NCBI GenBank assembly: GCA_944326325.1
Contig: CALVDQ010000003.1
Coordinates: 62,001-126,000 of the forward strand
DNA from: an uncultured Bacteroidales bacterium
GTDB lineage: Bacteria > Bacteroidota > Bacteroidia > Bacteroidales > UBA932
Reading direction: 5' to 3'
Length of the DNA: 64,000 nucleotides
In this document: positions 1-9,788 of the stretch, piece after piece
Layout: every line of letters starts with the position of its first letter
Position numbering within the stretch: position 1 is the first letter of the stretch
The notes under the pieces: generated by a model
Seen by the model: only the letters and a program-made list of their open reading frames with translations
Databases searched by the model: none
What the model was told of the DNA's origin: nothing
Program-made: the position numbers and the translations under genes

Positions 1-1469
1 ACGGAAAGAGCTACATAATGTATCTGGACGATGTGGTGAGATGCTCTCTGCCGAAGATTTTCGCAGGATCCGGATGTTCCGGCTTCGAATCCTTCGCCTT
101 CAAGTTCACGAGAGACGCCGAGATGGAAATAGATGACGACCAGAGGAGCGGCATCCTGCAGAAAATATCCAAAGGACTGAAGAACAGGAAGAAAGGAGAA
201 GCACTCCGGGTGGTATTCGACAGCAGTATGCCGCAGGACCTGTTCAAGAGGGTGCTCGGCAAGCTGGATCTGGGGCTCAGCGACACCGTCGTGGAAGGCG
301 GAAGATACCAGAACCACAAGGACCTGATGAAATTTCCCGACTGCGGCAGGAAAGACCTGAAATACGAACCTGCGCCTCCTGTAATTCAGGAAGCATTCCG
401 CGGGACGGACTCCATACTGGACAAGGTGAGGGAGCAGGACAGGTTCCTTCATGTACCTTACCACAGTTTTTCATCGTTTGTCGGGCTGCTGCACGAGGCG
501 GCCCTCAACAGCAATGTAAAGAGCATAAAGATCACCCTCTACCGTCTCGCCAGGGACTCCAAGGTCATAAGGGCTCTCATCGGTGCGGCCAGGAACGGGA
601 AGAAGGTCACTGCCGTCATAGAGCTTCTGGCAAGGTTCGACGAGGAATCCAACATGGTCTGGGCTCAGAAGCTGCAGGATGCCGGAGTCAAGGTCATTTT
701 CGGGGTGGAAGGACTGAAGATACACTCCAAGGTGGTGCATATCGGGATGAAGAAAGGGCCGGACATCGCCTGCGTCAGCACGGGGAACTTCCACGAAGGC
801 AATGCGAAGACTTACACAGACTGTATCATGATGACATCCTCGCCGAGGATCACCACCGATGTGGACCTGCTGTTCTCGTTTATCGAAAAGCCGTACATTC
901 CGGTGAGGTTCAAGGAGCTGCTCGTGTCGCCGAACGGGATGAAGAAGAAATTCATAAGCCTGATTGATGCGGAGATAAAGAACAGGAAGGCGGGAAAACC
1001 GGCCTACATCAAGATAAAGATAAACCACATCACCGACGAAGATATGGTCGCGAAACTCTACGAAGCGGCCTACGCCGGGGTGGATGTGGACCTGCTGGTA
1101 AGAGGCAACTGCTCGCTCGTGACGAAAAACCTTCCGGAAAGGTGCCATCTGAGGATATGCGGGATCATAGACAGATTCCTGGAGCATTCGAGGATATTCA
1201 TTTTCGCCGGAGGCGGGGTGGAGAAGGTCTTCCTCGGGTCGGCCGACTGGATGCCGAGAAACCTGGACAACAGGATCGAAGTGGTGGCCCCTGTATATGA
1301 CCCGACGCTGAAACTCGAAATGAAAAGGATAGTGGAGTACGGACTGAGGGATGTGCGGCAGGGACGTCTGGTGGACGGTTCGGGAGAGAACCTGCCGTGG
1401 ACCTGCGATGATCCGCTGGAAAGAGGGTCGCAGGAAGAACTCTACATGTATTATAATCAAAGAAAGTGA
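1..1469 (+). CDS. ppk1: Polyphosphate kinase 1, 3' part (5' end outside window)
   Basis: Makes polyphosphate from the terminal phosphate of ATP, reversibly. The reading frame is open from the first base, so the gene begins upstream; about 490 of the roughly 700 residues usual for the family are present. Both histidine regions of the catalytic C-terminal PLD-like domains are visible: LKIHSKVVHIG (E. coli His435 equivalent, the phosphorylated residue) and FLEHSRIFIF (His592 equivalent). The ATG at base 18 is internal, not the start. The downstream phosphatase gene begins 7 bases after the stop, so the two are probably co-transcribed, pairing synthesis and breakdown of polyphosphate. Confidence 0.95.
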   Translation, partial: GKSYIMYLDDVVRCSLPKIFAGSGCSGFESFAFKFTRDAEMEIDDDQRSGILQKISKGLKNRKKGEALRVVFDSSMPQDLFKRVLGKLDLGLSDTVVEGGRYQNHKDLMKFPDCGRKDLKYEPAPPVIQEAFRGTDSILDKVREQDRFLHVPYHSFSSFVGLLHEAALNSNVKSIKITLYRLARDSKVIRALIGAARNGKKVTAVIELLARFDEESNMVWAQKLQDAGVKVIFGVEGLKIHSKVVHIGMKKGPDIACVSTGNFHEGNAKTYTDCIMMTSSPRITTDVDLLFSFIEKPYIPVRFKELLVSPNGMKKKFISLIDAEIKNRKAGKPAYIKIKINHITDEDMVAKLYEAAYAGVDVDLLVRGNCSLVTKNLPERCHLRICGIIDRFLEHSRIFIFAGGGVEKVFLGSADWMPRNLDNRIEVVAPVYDPTLKLEMKRIVEYGLRDVRQGRLVDGSGENLPWTCDDPLERGSQEELYMYYNQRK

Positions 1470-1476
1470 AAGGAAT

Positions 1477-2394
1477 ATGGAAGAAGAGACAACAGGCCAT
1501 ACCGACGGTGCGGTGACCTACGCCGCCATAGATATCGGTTCGAATGCGGTACGGCTGCTGATAAAGCAGCTTGAAAGCGACGAAAAGCCGCTTTTCAGCA
1601 AAGTGCTCCTGCTCAGGGTGCCACTGCGTCTGGGCTTCGATGTCTTCGCTTCGGGCCGGATATCCGAGAAGAAGGAAAAGAACATGATCCGGCTGATGAA
1701 AGCCTACAAGAACCTGATGAAGATCTACGATGTCACCGCATACAGGGCCTGCGCGACATCGGCCATGCGCGATGCCGCCAACGGTCCCGACATCATCAGG
1801 GCGATAGAGAAGAAGACTGGTATCAGAATCGAGATAATCGACGGTCAGGAAGAGGCGAGGATGATCTACAACAACCACATTGAGTACATGAAGGGACGCA
1901 AAGGCAACTTCATGTATGTGGATGTGGGCGGCGGAAGTACGGAGATCAACCTTCTGGCGGACGGAGAGCTGGTATGCTCGCGTTCGTACAACATAGGTAC
2001 CGTGCGTATCCTCAACGATGCCGTCTCTGAAAGTGAATGGCAAAGACTGGACAAGGACATGGGAGACCTGGCCCTGTCCTATCCCGGGATAAACATAATC
2101 GGGTCCGGCGGCAACATCAACAAGCTGATAAAGCTGGTGAAAGGACGCGATTCGAGGTATTCGAGGATGTCCGTGGCTTCCCTGCAGGAGCTGTATGACA
2201 GACTGAAAGACATGACTGTCGAGGAGCGGATGGAGGAGTATTCGCTGAAACCCGACAGGGCGGATGTGATTGTTCCGGCGGGACGCATATTTCTGACAAT
2301 CGCGGAAATTACCAAGGCCGGGTGGATATATGTGCCGGTAATCGGGCTTGCCGACGGGATCATCGACGGGCTTTATTCCGCGAATTTCGAGTAG
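1477..2394 (+). CDS. Ppx/GppA family phosphatase (exopolyphosphatase-like)
   Basis: Predicted to hydrolyse polyphosphate and/or pppGpp. About 305 residues: the actin-like fold of the family with phosphate-binding loops AAIDIGSNAVRLLI near the N-terminus and YVDVGGGSTEI about 135 residues later. It is the short form that lacks the C-terminal HD-like domain of E. coli Ppx. An upstream in-frame ATG inside ppk exists, but the ATG at 1477 follows GAAAGGAAT and starts exactly at the family N-terminus. The 3' end overlaps the convergent GH2 gene by 22 bases. Whether polyphosphate or pppGpp is the main substrate cannot be told from sequence. Confidence 0.9.
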   Translation: MEEETTGHTDGAVTYAAIDIGSNAVRLLIKQLESDEKPLFSKVLLLRVPLRLGFDVFASGRISEKKEKNMIRLMKAYKNLMKIYDVTAYRACATSAMRDAANGPDIIRAIEKKTGIRIEIIDGQEEARMIYNNHIEYMKGRKGNFMYVDVGGGSTEINLLADGELVCSRSYNIGTVRILNDAVSESEWQRLDKDMGDLALSYPGINIIGSGGNINKLIKLVKGRDSRYSRMSVASLQELYDRLKDMTVEERMEEYSLKPDRADVIVPAGRIFLTIAEITKAGWIYVPVIGLADGIIDGLYSANFE

Positions 2395-5252
2395 TCGGTC
2401 TGGTTTTCGACGCCGTGGATGTCGGATGATTCCCGTGCGCCGTACAGGAGATGCAGCAGACCGGAGAAGGTGAGACGGTATGACGGTCTGAAATCCGGGG
2501 ACGCGATGTAGCGCAGGAGGGAGGTGCGGAAAGCAGAGCCCTCGGGGGTTGCAGCGATGGCGTCCAGTCCGGTCATGCAGACAAGAAGAGAACCGTTGCC
2601 GACCGAGAATTCCGAAACGATACCTAACTTGTGGCATCTTTCAGCATTGTCGATGACCTGGATGACAGGGGTATAACCCTTCAGGGCATCCAGGATCAGC
2701 GGTCTGGAATTCAGGGAGATGCTCCACCACTGCCAGTCGCTTCTGCCGTCGTTCGGAAAGCCCCGGAATACAGGATGTCCAGGGTCGCAGAACACGGACA
2801 GGGTACCGGGCGAAACCGGCTTTCCGGCCTTTTCCGATATGGTCTTGAACATGGACCAGTTCCAGAAATCGGGAATGAACATACCTCCGACGGTATTCTG
2901 AGCCACATCGGCATGGTCCGGTATCAGTAGGACGCGGCTGCCGGCATTCAGGAGGGAATCCAGATGTCCGTCGGCCTTGGTGACAATCTCCACATCTGCC
3001 GGGTCGGGAATACCGGCATCAGGATACACCCAAAGCCTGTAGCTGTTGGAGTATCCGCCGGACCGGAGCTGGAGAAGGATACCGGTCGCGGCATCATCGG
3101 GAAGTCCCGCCGTCAGTTCCGCCAGAGGCACGGCAATATCACCCACAGGTACGGTTCCGCCCTGAGGCACATCAGTATGAATCTTGCCGGAAAGCCCGTC
3201 AGCCCCCTCCAAGGACAAGGTCCACTCCAGGATTCCGGTGCGGTCATCTTCCTCATAGTTCGCGATAACGAATCTCACGTCCAACGTATCACTGCGGGAC
3301 ATACAGTAATCGTCGAATTCTGCCAGGAGCACTACAGGGGCGCAGAAACCCCTGAACTTCTCCGGAGACACGACCCCCTTGCTGTCCATGAAGGCATCGA
3401 GCACCCCGACAAGGGCAGTCCCCTGCCCAGGATAATCCTGGAGATCAAGCATCTGGAATCCGCCGAATCCCGGAGTGCGGAAAGCGTATTCAAGGTCAGC
3501 CTTGAAGCACTCCACTGCAAACTCGCCCGAAGCACGGCTGAAAGCCTTGTCCCGGCCAGCCAGGCCTGCACCGGAAAGCCTCTCCCGGAAAATCTCCAGG
3601 TTGTAAGGGTAAAGCACCCCGGTATACTTGCAGATCTGCGAGAAATCAGGATAGATCTGGAACTGGCAATTCTCATGGCTCACTACAGGTACCGGACTTG
3701 CAGATATCGCCTTGGAGTAATTTCCCGAAGTTCCGGGACGGATGCCGTTGAGTATGCCGCCGTTGTCCGCATCCGCAAATGCGAAAGTAGTCCTCGTGTG
3801 GGCCGTACAGCCTTCTCCCCAGCCTACACGGCATGCCACGAAGAAGTCCTCTCCGTCCTGCGGGCCGTTCCAGCCGAGATTGTTGTTCGAGCCGAAGCAG
3901 TACAGATGCCGTCCGTCCATGCCGCGCATTCTGCCGGTCCATTCCCTCATCATGGAAATGTCTCCGTGCAGTTCGTTGCCGAGGGACATCATCACGAACG
4001 ACGGATGGTTGCCGTATTCTTCAAGTATCATTTCGGCTTCACGCATCAGGAAACTGTTCAGCCGGCCGTTATCTCCGGAAACTTCACCCCACAGCGGCAG
4101 CTCCACCTGCAGGTATATCCCTTCCCTGTCGGCAGCTTCGAACGCAGCCTCGGGAGGAGTCCATGAGTGGAAACGATAATGGTTGATGCCGTATTCCTTG
4201 GCCGTAGAGAAAACCTTCCTCCACTCCTGTACAGACATCGGAGGATAGCCGGTGAGAGGAAAGACACAGGCATCGTGCTTGCCGCGAAGGAAGGTCCTGT
4301 ATCCGTTTATCGTAAACGAAGTACCTGAAACGGAGAAGTCCCGCATACCTGCATGCTCAGTCATGGCATCGGAAAACCTCCCTGCCCGCACAGACACGTC
4401 GAACCGGTAGAGATGCGGATGGAACTCGCTCCACAACAGAGGGTTTTCACCCATATCCACGATGACGGAAACCGTATTCTCCCCTTCCTGCAGGGAAATC
4501 CTTTCCATAGCCGACAGCTTTCCGCCACGGTTCCGGACAATAGGCCCGCCGGAAAATCCGCATGGCTCAGGTTCAGCCGAAACGTCTATCCCGGCTTCCG
4601 GGATATCCCTGTCCGAGACTACGACGACCTTCACCTCGGCTTTTTTCCGTTCCACGTCCGGATATATCTTCACCGAAGAAATATGTACCGGACCGTATGC
4701 CTCGAGAAACATCTTCCCGACCACACCGTTCCAGTTGGTCTGCGTGGACTCGCTCCAGGCATGGGAACTGTGTATTCCGTCAGGGACCGCAGACGGGGAA
4801 TTGTCCACTGTCAAGGAAAGCAGGTGTTCCCCCGGCTTCAGTTCCGGAAGTCCATACACCTGTGGAGTGAGGATATTCCCGCAGCTTCCTATGCTGTCTC
4901 CGTCCACATACAGGACGGACGGTTTGGTCCTTTCGAGCACAAGCCTCAGTTTCTTCCCCGAAAAGGAGCGGGGTATCCGGACAGTCTTCGTATATGTCAC
5001 CCTTCCTTCAAAAGGATAGAGTCTCGTCAGTCCGGAAGTCTTCATGGTGTCCGTATTCCTTTTTCCAAGACGGTTTTCATCGGTTGTGCCCGGCAGCATG
5101 ACTTCACGGCAAGCGACCGTCCCGTCAGCCTGGATTTCCGCCAAGGCTGTCCATTTTCCGTCTAAAGGGAGGCTGTCCCTGACGCCTGCACCGCATACGG
5201 CACAGCTCGCCAGGACAGCCGCCGACAATATGGATAAGTGTCTTTTCATCAT
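2373..5252 (-). CDS. Glycoside hydrolase family 2 lipoprotein (beta-galactosidase/mannosidase type)
   Basis: 959 residues, the last gene of the mannan cluster. N-terminal signal with a lipobox-like LASC (residues 15-18) suggests a lipoprotein. The GH2 order is visible: jelly-roll sugar-binding domain (about 30-195), Ig-like domain (about 195-305), then the TIM barrel with acid/base Glu427 in SLGNELHGD and nucleophile Glu527 in VVSHENCQF. The 250-residue C-terminal extension resembles those of large Bacteroides GH2 enzymes. In this context it probably removes beta-linked galactose, mannose or another decoration from mannan-derived oligosaccharides; the sugar cannot be fixed from motifs alone. 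The start overlaps the stop of the GH5-GH36 gene by four bases (ATGA), implying translational coupling. Confidence 0.85.
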   Translation of the reverse strand: MMKRHLSILSAAVLASCAVCGAGVRDSLPLDGKWTALAEIQADGTVACREVMLPGTTDENRLGKRNTDTMKTSGLTRLYPFEGRVTYTKTVRIPRSFSGKKLRLVLERTKPSVLYVDGDSIGSCGNILTPQVYGLPELKPGEHLLSLTVDNSPSAVPDGIHSSHAWSESTQTNWNGVVGKMFLEAYGPVHISSVKIYPDVERKKAEVKVVVVSDRDIPEAGIDVSAEPEPCGFSGGPIVRNRGGKLSAMERISLQEGENTVSVIVDMGENPLLWSEFHPHLYRFDVSVRAGRFSDAMTEHAGMRDFSVSGTSFTINGYRTFLRGKHDACVFPLTGYPPMSVQEWRKVFSTAKEYGINHYRFHSWTPPEAAFEAADREGIYLQVELPLWGEVSGDNGRLNSFLMREAEMILEEYGNHPSFVMMSLGNELHGDISMMREWTGRMRGMDGRHLYCFGSNNNLGWNGPQDGEDFFVACRVGWGEGCTAHTRTTFAFADADNGGILNGIRPGTSGNYSKAISASPVPVVSHENCQFQIYPDFSQICKYTGVLYPYNLEIFRERLSGAGLAGRDKAFSRASGEFAVECFKADLEYAFRTPGFGGFQMLDLQDYPGQGTALVGVLDAFMDSKGVVSPEKFRGFCAPVVLLAEFDDYCMSRSDTLDVRFVIANYEEDDRTGILEWTLSLEGADGLSGKIHTDVPQGGTVPVGDIAVPLAELTAGLPDDAATGILLQLRSGGYSNSYRLWVYPDAGIPDPADVEIVTKADGHLDSLLNAGSRVLLIPDHADVAQNTVGGMFIPDFWNWSMFKTISEKAGKPVSPGTLSVFCDPGHPVFRGFPNDGRSDWQWWSISLNSRPLILDALKGYTPVIQVIDNAERCHKLGIVSEFSVGNGSLLVCMTGLDAIAATPEGSAFRTSLLRYIASPDFRPSYRLTFSGLLHLLYGARESSDIHGVENQTDYSKFAE

Positions 5253-8200
5253 TCTGCAACAAGATGGAGCACACGGCTCGACCAGTCATTCTGCTCATGG
5301 TAGTCCACGATATGGTTATAAGGGATCTCGAGACCTGTGGACATCAGGTATTTACCCGAGAAGGTCATCCCCTCGAAAGGAAGAGGCACGTTGTCAATCC
5401 TGACCAGCTCGGTGACCCTGTACATCCTGTCAGGGTCAAGTCCGGCCATCTTCACCCTCGGAAGATGCTCGTTGCGGAAATGCTCGAGCTTCCACCAGTA
5501 GAAGACAGCTTCGGACTTGTCCTTCGAGCAATACATCATCGAGGCGATGTTGAAACCGTCGTACGGGGAGACAAGCCGGTATATATCCCCGAACTGCACC
5601 ACCGGCCTTATCTTCTTGTAGTCGGCGATGGCCCTGCGGCACAGGTCCTTCTCCCCGTCGGTCATGTTTTTCGGCTGGATCTCCATGCCGAGGCGTCCGC
5701 TCATTGCCGCATCTATCCTGTATTTCAAAGGTATCGTCCTGAACGTCTGATGGTTCGGTGCAGCGCTTATATGGGATCCCATGGCAATTGCGGGGAAGAA
5801 ATAGGAAGTCCCCCACTGCATGTATATCCTCTGCAGGGCATCGGTATTGTCGCTGACCCAGAACTCGTCGAACCACGGCAGTATCCCGTAGTTCGCCCTT
5901 CCTCCGCCGCTTGCGCACGCCTGCATGGTCAGGTCCGGATATTTCGCGCGTATCCTCTCGCAGACTGAAGCCAGCCCCCGGTGGAACTCAATGTAGAGAT
6001 GGCTCTGACTGTCCTTGCCGAGGTACTGTGAGCCGTGGTTCGGTATGGACATGTTGGCGTCCCATTTTATGTATTCTATCCCGGGATGTTCCGTCATCAG
6101 CCTGTCGACGACGTCCACTATGAAATCCTGTACTTCCGGATTCCCGAGGTCGAGCACGAACTGTGTGCCTCCCCTGCCCGGGACAGCTTCCCTGTCCTCC
6201 GGTTTCAGTATCCAGTCCGGATGTTTCCCGTATAGTTCGCTGACGCTGTTCGTCATCTCCGGTTCTATCCATATACCGAAGCCGATACCGTGCTTCTGTG
6301 CATCCTTCAGAAGCCCGTCTATCCCGTGAGGAAGCTTGCAGGTATCCACAGTCCAGTCCCCGAGGGCGGCATTGTCCCTGTTTCTCCGGTACTTGCCTCC
6401 GAACCATCCGTCATCCATGACGAAAAGCTCTCCTCCCATCGAAGCTATGTCACCCATCATGGCGTCCATTCCCTCCTCAGTGATATCGAAATACACGCCT
6501 TCCCAGCTGTTCAGCAAAATCTTGCGCTCCCTGTCGCCATGTGCCAGGCGGTGGCTGCGGGCCCAGTCATGGAAATTGCGGCTCGCCCCGCCCAGACCTT
6601 CCCTGCTGAATGTCAGAGCAAGGACCGGTGTCACGAAAGTCTTCTTCGGGGCGAGACGGTATTCGGAAGCGTCAGGATTGATGCCCGCGAAAAAACCGTG
6701 GAAATCAGTATCCCCTGTATCGAAACGGAGCTCGTAGTTGCCGCTGTAGCAAAGGGCTGCGCCTATGATGTCCCCCGTGTTCTCCTCCGGTTTCCCGTCC
6801 AGGGAGATCATCACTTCGGCATGGGAGGTGTGGGAGTTGCGAACCCCGTCCTTGTTCTTGATGACCTTCATGCCCGGCAGGAGAGGTTCGCACGCTACCC
6901 TGCCCTCATCGGCCCAGGAGCCGTACAGATGTGAAATCCACACATTGCCTTTTCTCACCGGCAGATACGCCGATGCGAACTGTTCCAGGACCACAGGCTT
7001 CTTTTCAAGGTTGGTGATCTCTGTCCAAAGCTCTATCATCGGCACGTCTTTCCATGCCTTGTAGCAGACATCCACGGTAAACGGGTACACCCTGTCCTTC
7101 AGCCTTATCCTTGTGACGGAAGCATCGACGGCATCCTCCTGCGACACATTCTCCACAGCCATGTCAAGGGTCATGTTCCCGTCGGCATGGACAACGGCAA
7201 GGGCAGGCTCCGCCGGAGCGTTCATCCCGTAGACCGGATATGCCGTGCAGGACTGCATCCCGGAGTGCAGGAGGGTGCCGAGGTCGGCATCGCACAGTTT
7301 CTCTCCGAAATAAAGGATCTTCAGATCTTCGCCCCGCCTGGCATCGAGTACAAGGGATATCCCTTCAGTGCCGATGTGCACAAGGTCCTTCCCCCTGTCC
7401 GCATCCTCGTTCAGGTACTCCCTTACGATATTCCCCCACTCCTTTATGTCGCTGTCTTTCCACGGTCCTTCCGAAGAAGCCGAAGGACGGAGCATGGAGC
7501 AGGTCTCGTCCTTGTCCGATACGGACCACATGATTCTGCTCAATCCGTTGGCATCCATCCAGTCCCACCATTTCTGCCATTCGGCGCGGTCTACAGGTCC
7601 GTCCCCGTCAGCGTTCATCCCGGCACATTCCGAGACGAAAAGGGGAAGCCCCCGGGAAATGGCATAGTCTCCCCGGACGCGGAGTTCGGCCCCGTGGGTC
7701 CCGGCATAGAAATGAAGGGTATACATGACATTGCCGATACCTTCGAGAGGGTCGTCGGCAACTATGTGGACATCCTGGTCCCAGTGCGGAGAACCGACCA
7801 GGACGAGGGCGCGGGGCTCCTCTTTGCGTATCACCCCGATTACCTCTACGGAATACGCCTTCAAGGCGGTCCAGCTGTCTTCCACCGGTTCGTTGAAAAT
7901 CTCGTATATCACGTTCGGCACACCCCTGTACTTCCTGGCGACCTTGCCGAAAAAGCTCTTCGCCTCTTCCAGACGCAGCTTATGGGCGTGCCAGTCCACT
8001 ATCACATATATTCCATTGTCTATGGCTGCATCCACAACGTCATACAGACATTTGAGGGCAGTATCGGGGTCGGAGGCATAGTTCCCGTCAAGTTCGGCTC
8101 CGATTGCGGCACGTACCACATTGCAGCCCCATCCGGATGCCAGTGTTTCAACTGTACCGGCATTGTAGAAGCGTGGCCAGAGGTTGTGCCATCCTATGCT

Positions 8201-8368
8201 TGCTCCGGAAAGTACCACTGGATTTCCCGATTCATTGACCAGACGGGTACCGCTGACGGAAAGCCAGCCGTTTTCCGACACCGGACCGCTGGCTGTGGAC
8301 GCGGTGCAGAGCCACGCGTGGGAAAGCAGGGCAAAGAGGAATGTAAATAGAAAGAGTCTTGTATTCAT
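5249..8368 (-). CDS. Bifunctional GH5 (subfamily 2-like) - GH36 alpha-galactosidase fusion
   Basis: 1039 residues with an N-terminal signal peptide. Residues about 33-321 are a complete GH5 domain closest to bacterial Cel5A-type (GH5_2) endoglucanases, with acid/base Glu160 in IFNEP and nucleophile Glu247 in FVSECAG. Residues about 328-1039 are a complete GH36 alpha-galactosidase: N-terminal beta domain, nucleophile Asp770 in IKWDAN, acid/base Asp840 in WVSDNTDA, and CASGGGR. The two halves suit galactoglucomannan: an endo-activity on glucose-containing backbone plus removal of alpha-1,6-galactose. It starts 3 bases after the symporter stop. I infer a periplasmic or surface enzyme. Both domains look intact, so the fusion looks functional, though neighbouring loci carry artificial-looking joins. 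Confidence 0.88.
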   Translation of the reverse strand: MNTRLFLFTFLFALLSHAWLCTASTASGPVSENGWLSVSGTRLVNESGNPVVLSGASIGWHNLWPRFYNAGTVETLASGWGCNVVRAAIGAELDGNYASDPDTALKCLYDVVDAAIDNGIYVIVDWHAHKLRLEEAKSFFGKVARKYRGVPNVIYEIFNEPVEDSWTALKAYSVEVIGVIRKEEPRALVLVGSPHWDQDVHIVADDPLEGIGNVMYTLHFYAGTHGAELRVRGDYAISRGLPLFVSECAGMNADGDGPVDRAEWQKWWDWMDANGLSRIMWSVSDKDETCSMLRPSASSEGPWKDSDIKEWGNIVREYLNEDADRGKDLVHIGTEGISLVLDARRGEDLKILYFGEKLCDADLGTLLHSGMQSCTAYPVYGMNAPAEPALAVVHADGNMTLDMAVENVSQEDAVDASVTRIRLKDRVYPFTVDVCYKAWKDVPMIELWTEITNLEKKPVVLEQFASAYLPVRKGNVWISHLYGSWADEGRVACEPLLPGMKVIKNKDGVRNSHTSHAEVMISLDGKPEENTGDIIGAALCYSGNYELRFDTGDTDFHGFFAGINPDASEYRLAPKKTFVTPVLALTFSREGLGGASRNFHDWARSHRLAHGDRERKILLNSWEGVYFDITEEGMDAMMGDIASMGGELFVMDDGWFGGKYRRNRDNAALGDWTVDTCKLPHGIDGLLKDAQKHGIGFGIWIEPEMTNSVSELYGKHPDWILKPEDREAVPGRGGTQFVLDLGNPEVQDFIVDVVDRLMTEHPGIEYIKWDANMSIPNHGSQYLGKDSQSHLYIEFHRGLASVCERIRAKYPDLTMQACASGGGRANYGILPWFDEFWVSDNTDALQRIYMQWGTSYFFPAIAMGSHISAAPNHQTFRTIPLKYRIDAAMSGRLGMEIQPKNMTDGEKDLCRRAIADYKKIRPVVQFGDIYRLVSPYDGFNIASMMYCSKDKSEAVFYWWKLEHFRNEHLPRVKMAGLDPDRMYRVTELVRIDNVPLPFEGMTFSGKYLMSTGLEIPYNHIVDYHEQNDWSSRVLHLVAE

Positions 8369-8371
8369 AGC

Positions 8372-9757
8372 CTAACTGTTTTTTCTTCTTTTTGCAAGGG
8401 CAGAGGATATCTCGGCCATCTTTCCGGTGGTGAGAGGATAGAAAGCCACAACAATAGCCGCCGCAAATGCGCCCAGGGCAGGTATCCAGCTCATCATTGC
8501 CTTCAATCCGCCGACAGCCGCAGAAGTCTGGACAGCCGCTTCGGAGGTATCATACCCGAACCCTGCGAGGGCCCAGAGTATGAGGGCGCTGCCGAAAGCC
8601 CCTCCGAATTTCTGAGCCATGGAGGACGAGGAGAAGATGAGTCCGGTGGAAGCCGAGCCGTTCCTGTACTCGGAATAGTCCGCGATGTCCGCGAACATGC
8701 TCCAGAGCAGGGGCAGGGTGACCCCTGTAGCTACGCTTATCAGTATCTGCAGACACATCAAGGTCCACATTCCGGCCGGAGTGACAGGCAGGAACAATAT
8801 GAATATGCTGAGCGCGGAAGCAACGAGCAGGGACATGATATACGAGGTCTTCTTGCCGAACCTGTCGGCAAGCGGCACGGCAAGTGCCACCCCTGCCATG
8901 TTCGCCACTTCCCCGGCTGCGAGGTAGATGCCGCACGTAAATATGGCCCCGCCTCCTATCACATCCTTGAAATAATAGGCTGCCGCACCTCCCCTGATTG
9001 AATTGAAAAGGAGTATCCCGATCGCCGCTCCCAGCAGTATCCACCACGGGCCGTTGGTGACAAGCGACTTGAAGTCCTTCAATATGGAGGAATCTCCGGA
9101 GACTGGGGAGGCTGTATTCACCCTCTCCCTGGTCATCGCGAAACAGAGCACGAAAAGTACGGCACAGATGATTCCTACAACCGCCATCGAATACTGCCAC
9201 GAATCAGCCGCGGTCACTTCCCCGCCCATATCCCGGAAGAATTTCTGTAGAGGCTCGAAAACAGCCAGGGCGATGAAGCTTCCGCCGTATGCGAAGAACA
9301 TCCTGAAAGACGAAAATACGGTTTTCTCCCTTGAATCCGGAGTCAGGACTCCCAACATGGCGCCGTAAGGCACATTGACAGCCGTATAGGCGGTCATCAT
9401 CAGGATATAGGTGACATATGCGTATGCCAGCTTGAACCCGTACCCAGCGTCAGGAGTGGTGAAGGTAAGTACGCCGCATATCGCGAAGGGCACAGCGCAC
9501 CACAGGAGGTATGGGCGGTATTTTCCCCATCTTGTCACGGTCCTGTCGGCTATCATGCCCATGACAGGATCGGAAACGGCGTCGTACAGTTTGGTTATCA
9601 GCAGAAGTGTCCCGGCATGGGCAAGCGACAGCCCGAACACGTTCGAGTAGAAAAAAGGCAGGTAGTAGGAAAAGATCTTCCAGAACATCGAAGACGCCAT
9701 ATCCCCGAAGCCGTAGCCTGCCTTTTCCATGAATGTTGCTTTGGTGCGGTTTTCCAT
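8372..9757 (-). CDS. GPH-family (MelB-like) sugar:cation symporter
   Basis: 461 residues, 12 predicted membrane segments of the major facilitator fold. The GPH signature is visible: YGFGDMAS near the N-terminus, LYDAVSDPVMGMIADRT in the loop after helix 2, and GKYRPYLLW. In mannan PULs such transporters bring the disaccharide (mannobiose or mannosylglucose) through the inner membrane. It lies directly between the GH130 phosphorylase gene and the GH5-GH36 gene, which supports this role. The exact substrate and coupling ion are inferred. Confidence 0.88.
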   Translation of the reverse strand: MENRTKATFMEKAGYGFGDMASSMFWKIFSYYLPFFYSNVFGLSLAHAGTLLLITKLYDAVSDPVMGMIADRTVTRWGKYRPYLLWCAVPFAICGVLTFTTPDAGYGFKLAYAYVTYILMMTAYTAVNVPYGAMLGVLTPDSREKTVFSSFRMFFAYGGSFIALAVFEPLQKFFRDMGGEVTAADSWQYSMAVVGIICAVLFVLCFAMTRERVNTASPVSGDSSILKDFKSLVTNGPWWILLGAAIGILLFNSIRGGAAAYYFKDVIGGGAIFTCGIYLAAGEVANMAGVALAVPLADRFGKKTSYIMSLLVASALSIFILFLPVTPAGMWTLMCLQILISVATGVTLPLLWSMFADIADYSEYRNGSASTGLIFSSSSMAQKFGGAFGSALILWALAGFGYDTSEAAVQTSAAVGGLKAMMSWIPALGAFAAAIVVAFYPLTTGKMAEISSALAKRRKNS

Positions 9758-9788
9758 TTGTCTGGATTTTGTCCGGGTCCCGGTCGTT

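Noticed and set aside
2964..4166. 400-codon plus-strand frame
   Set aside because: Antisense shadow of the GH2 gene.
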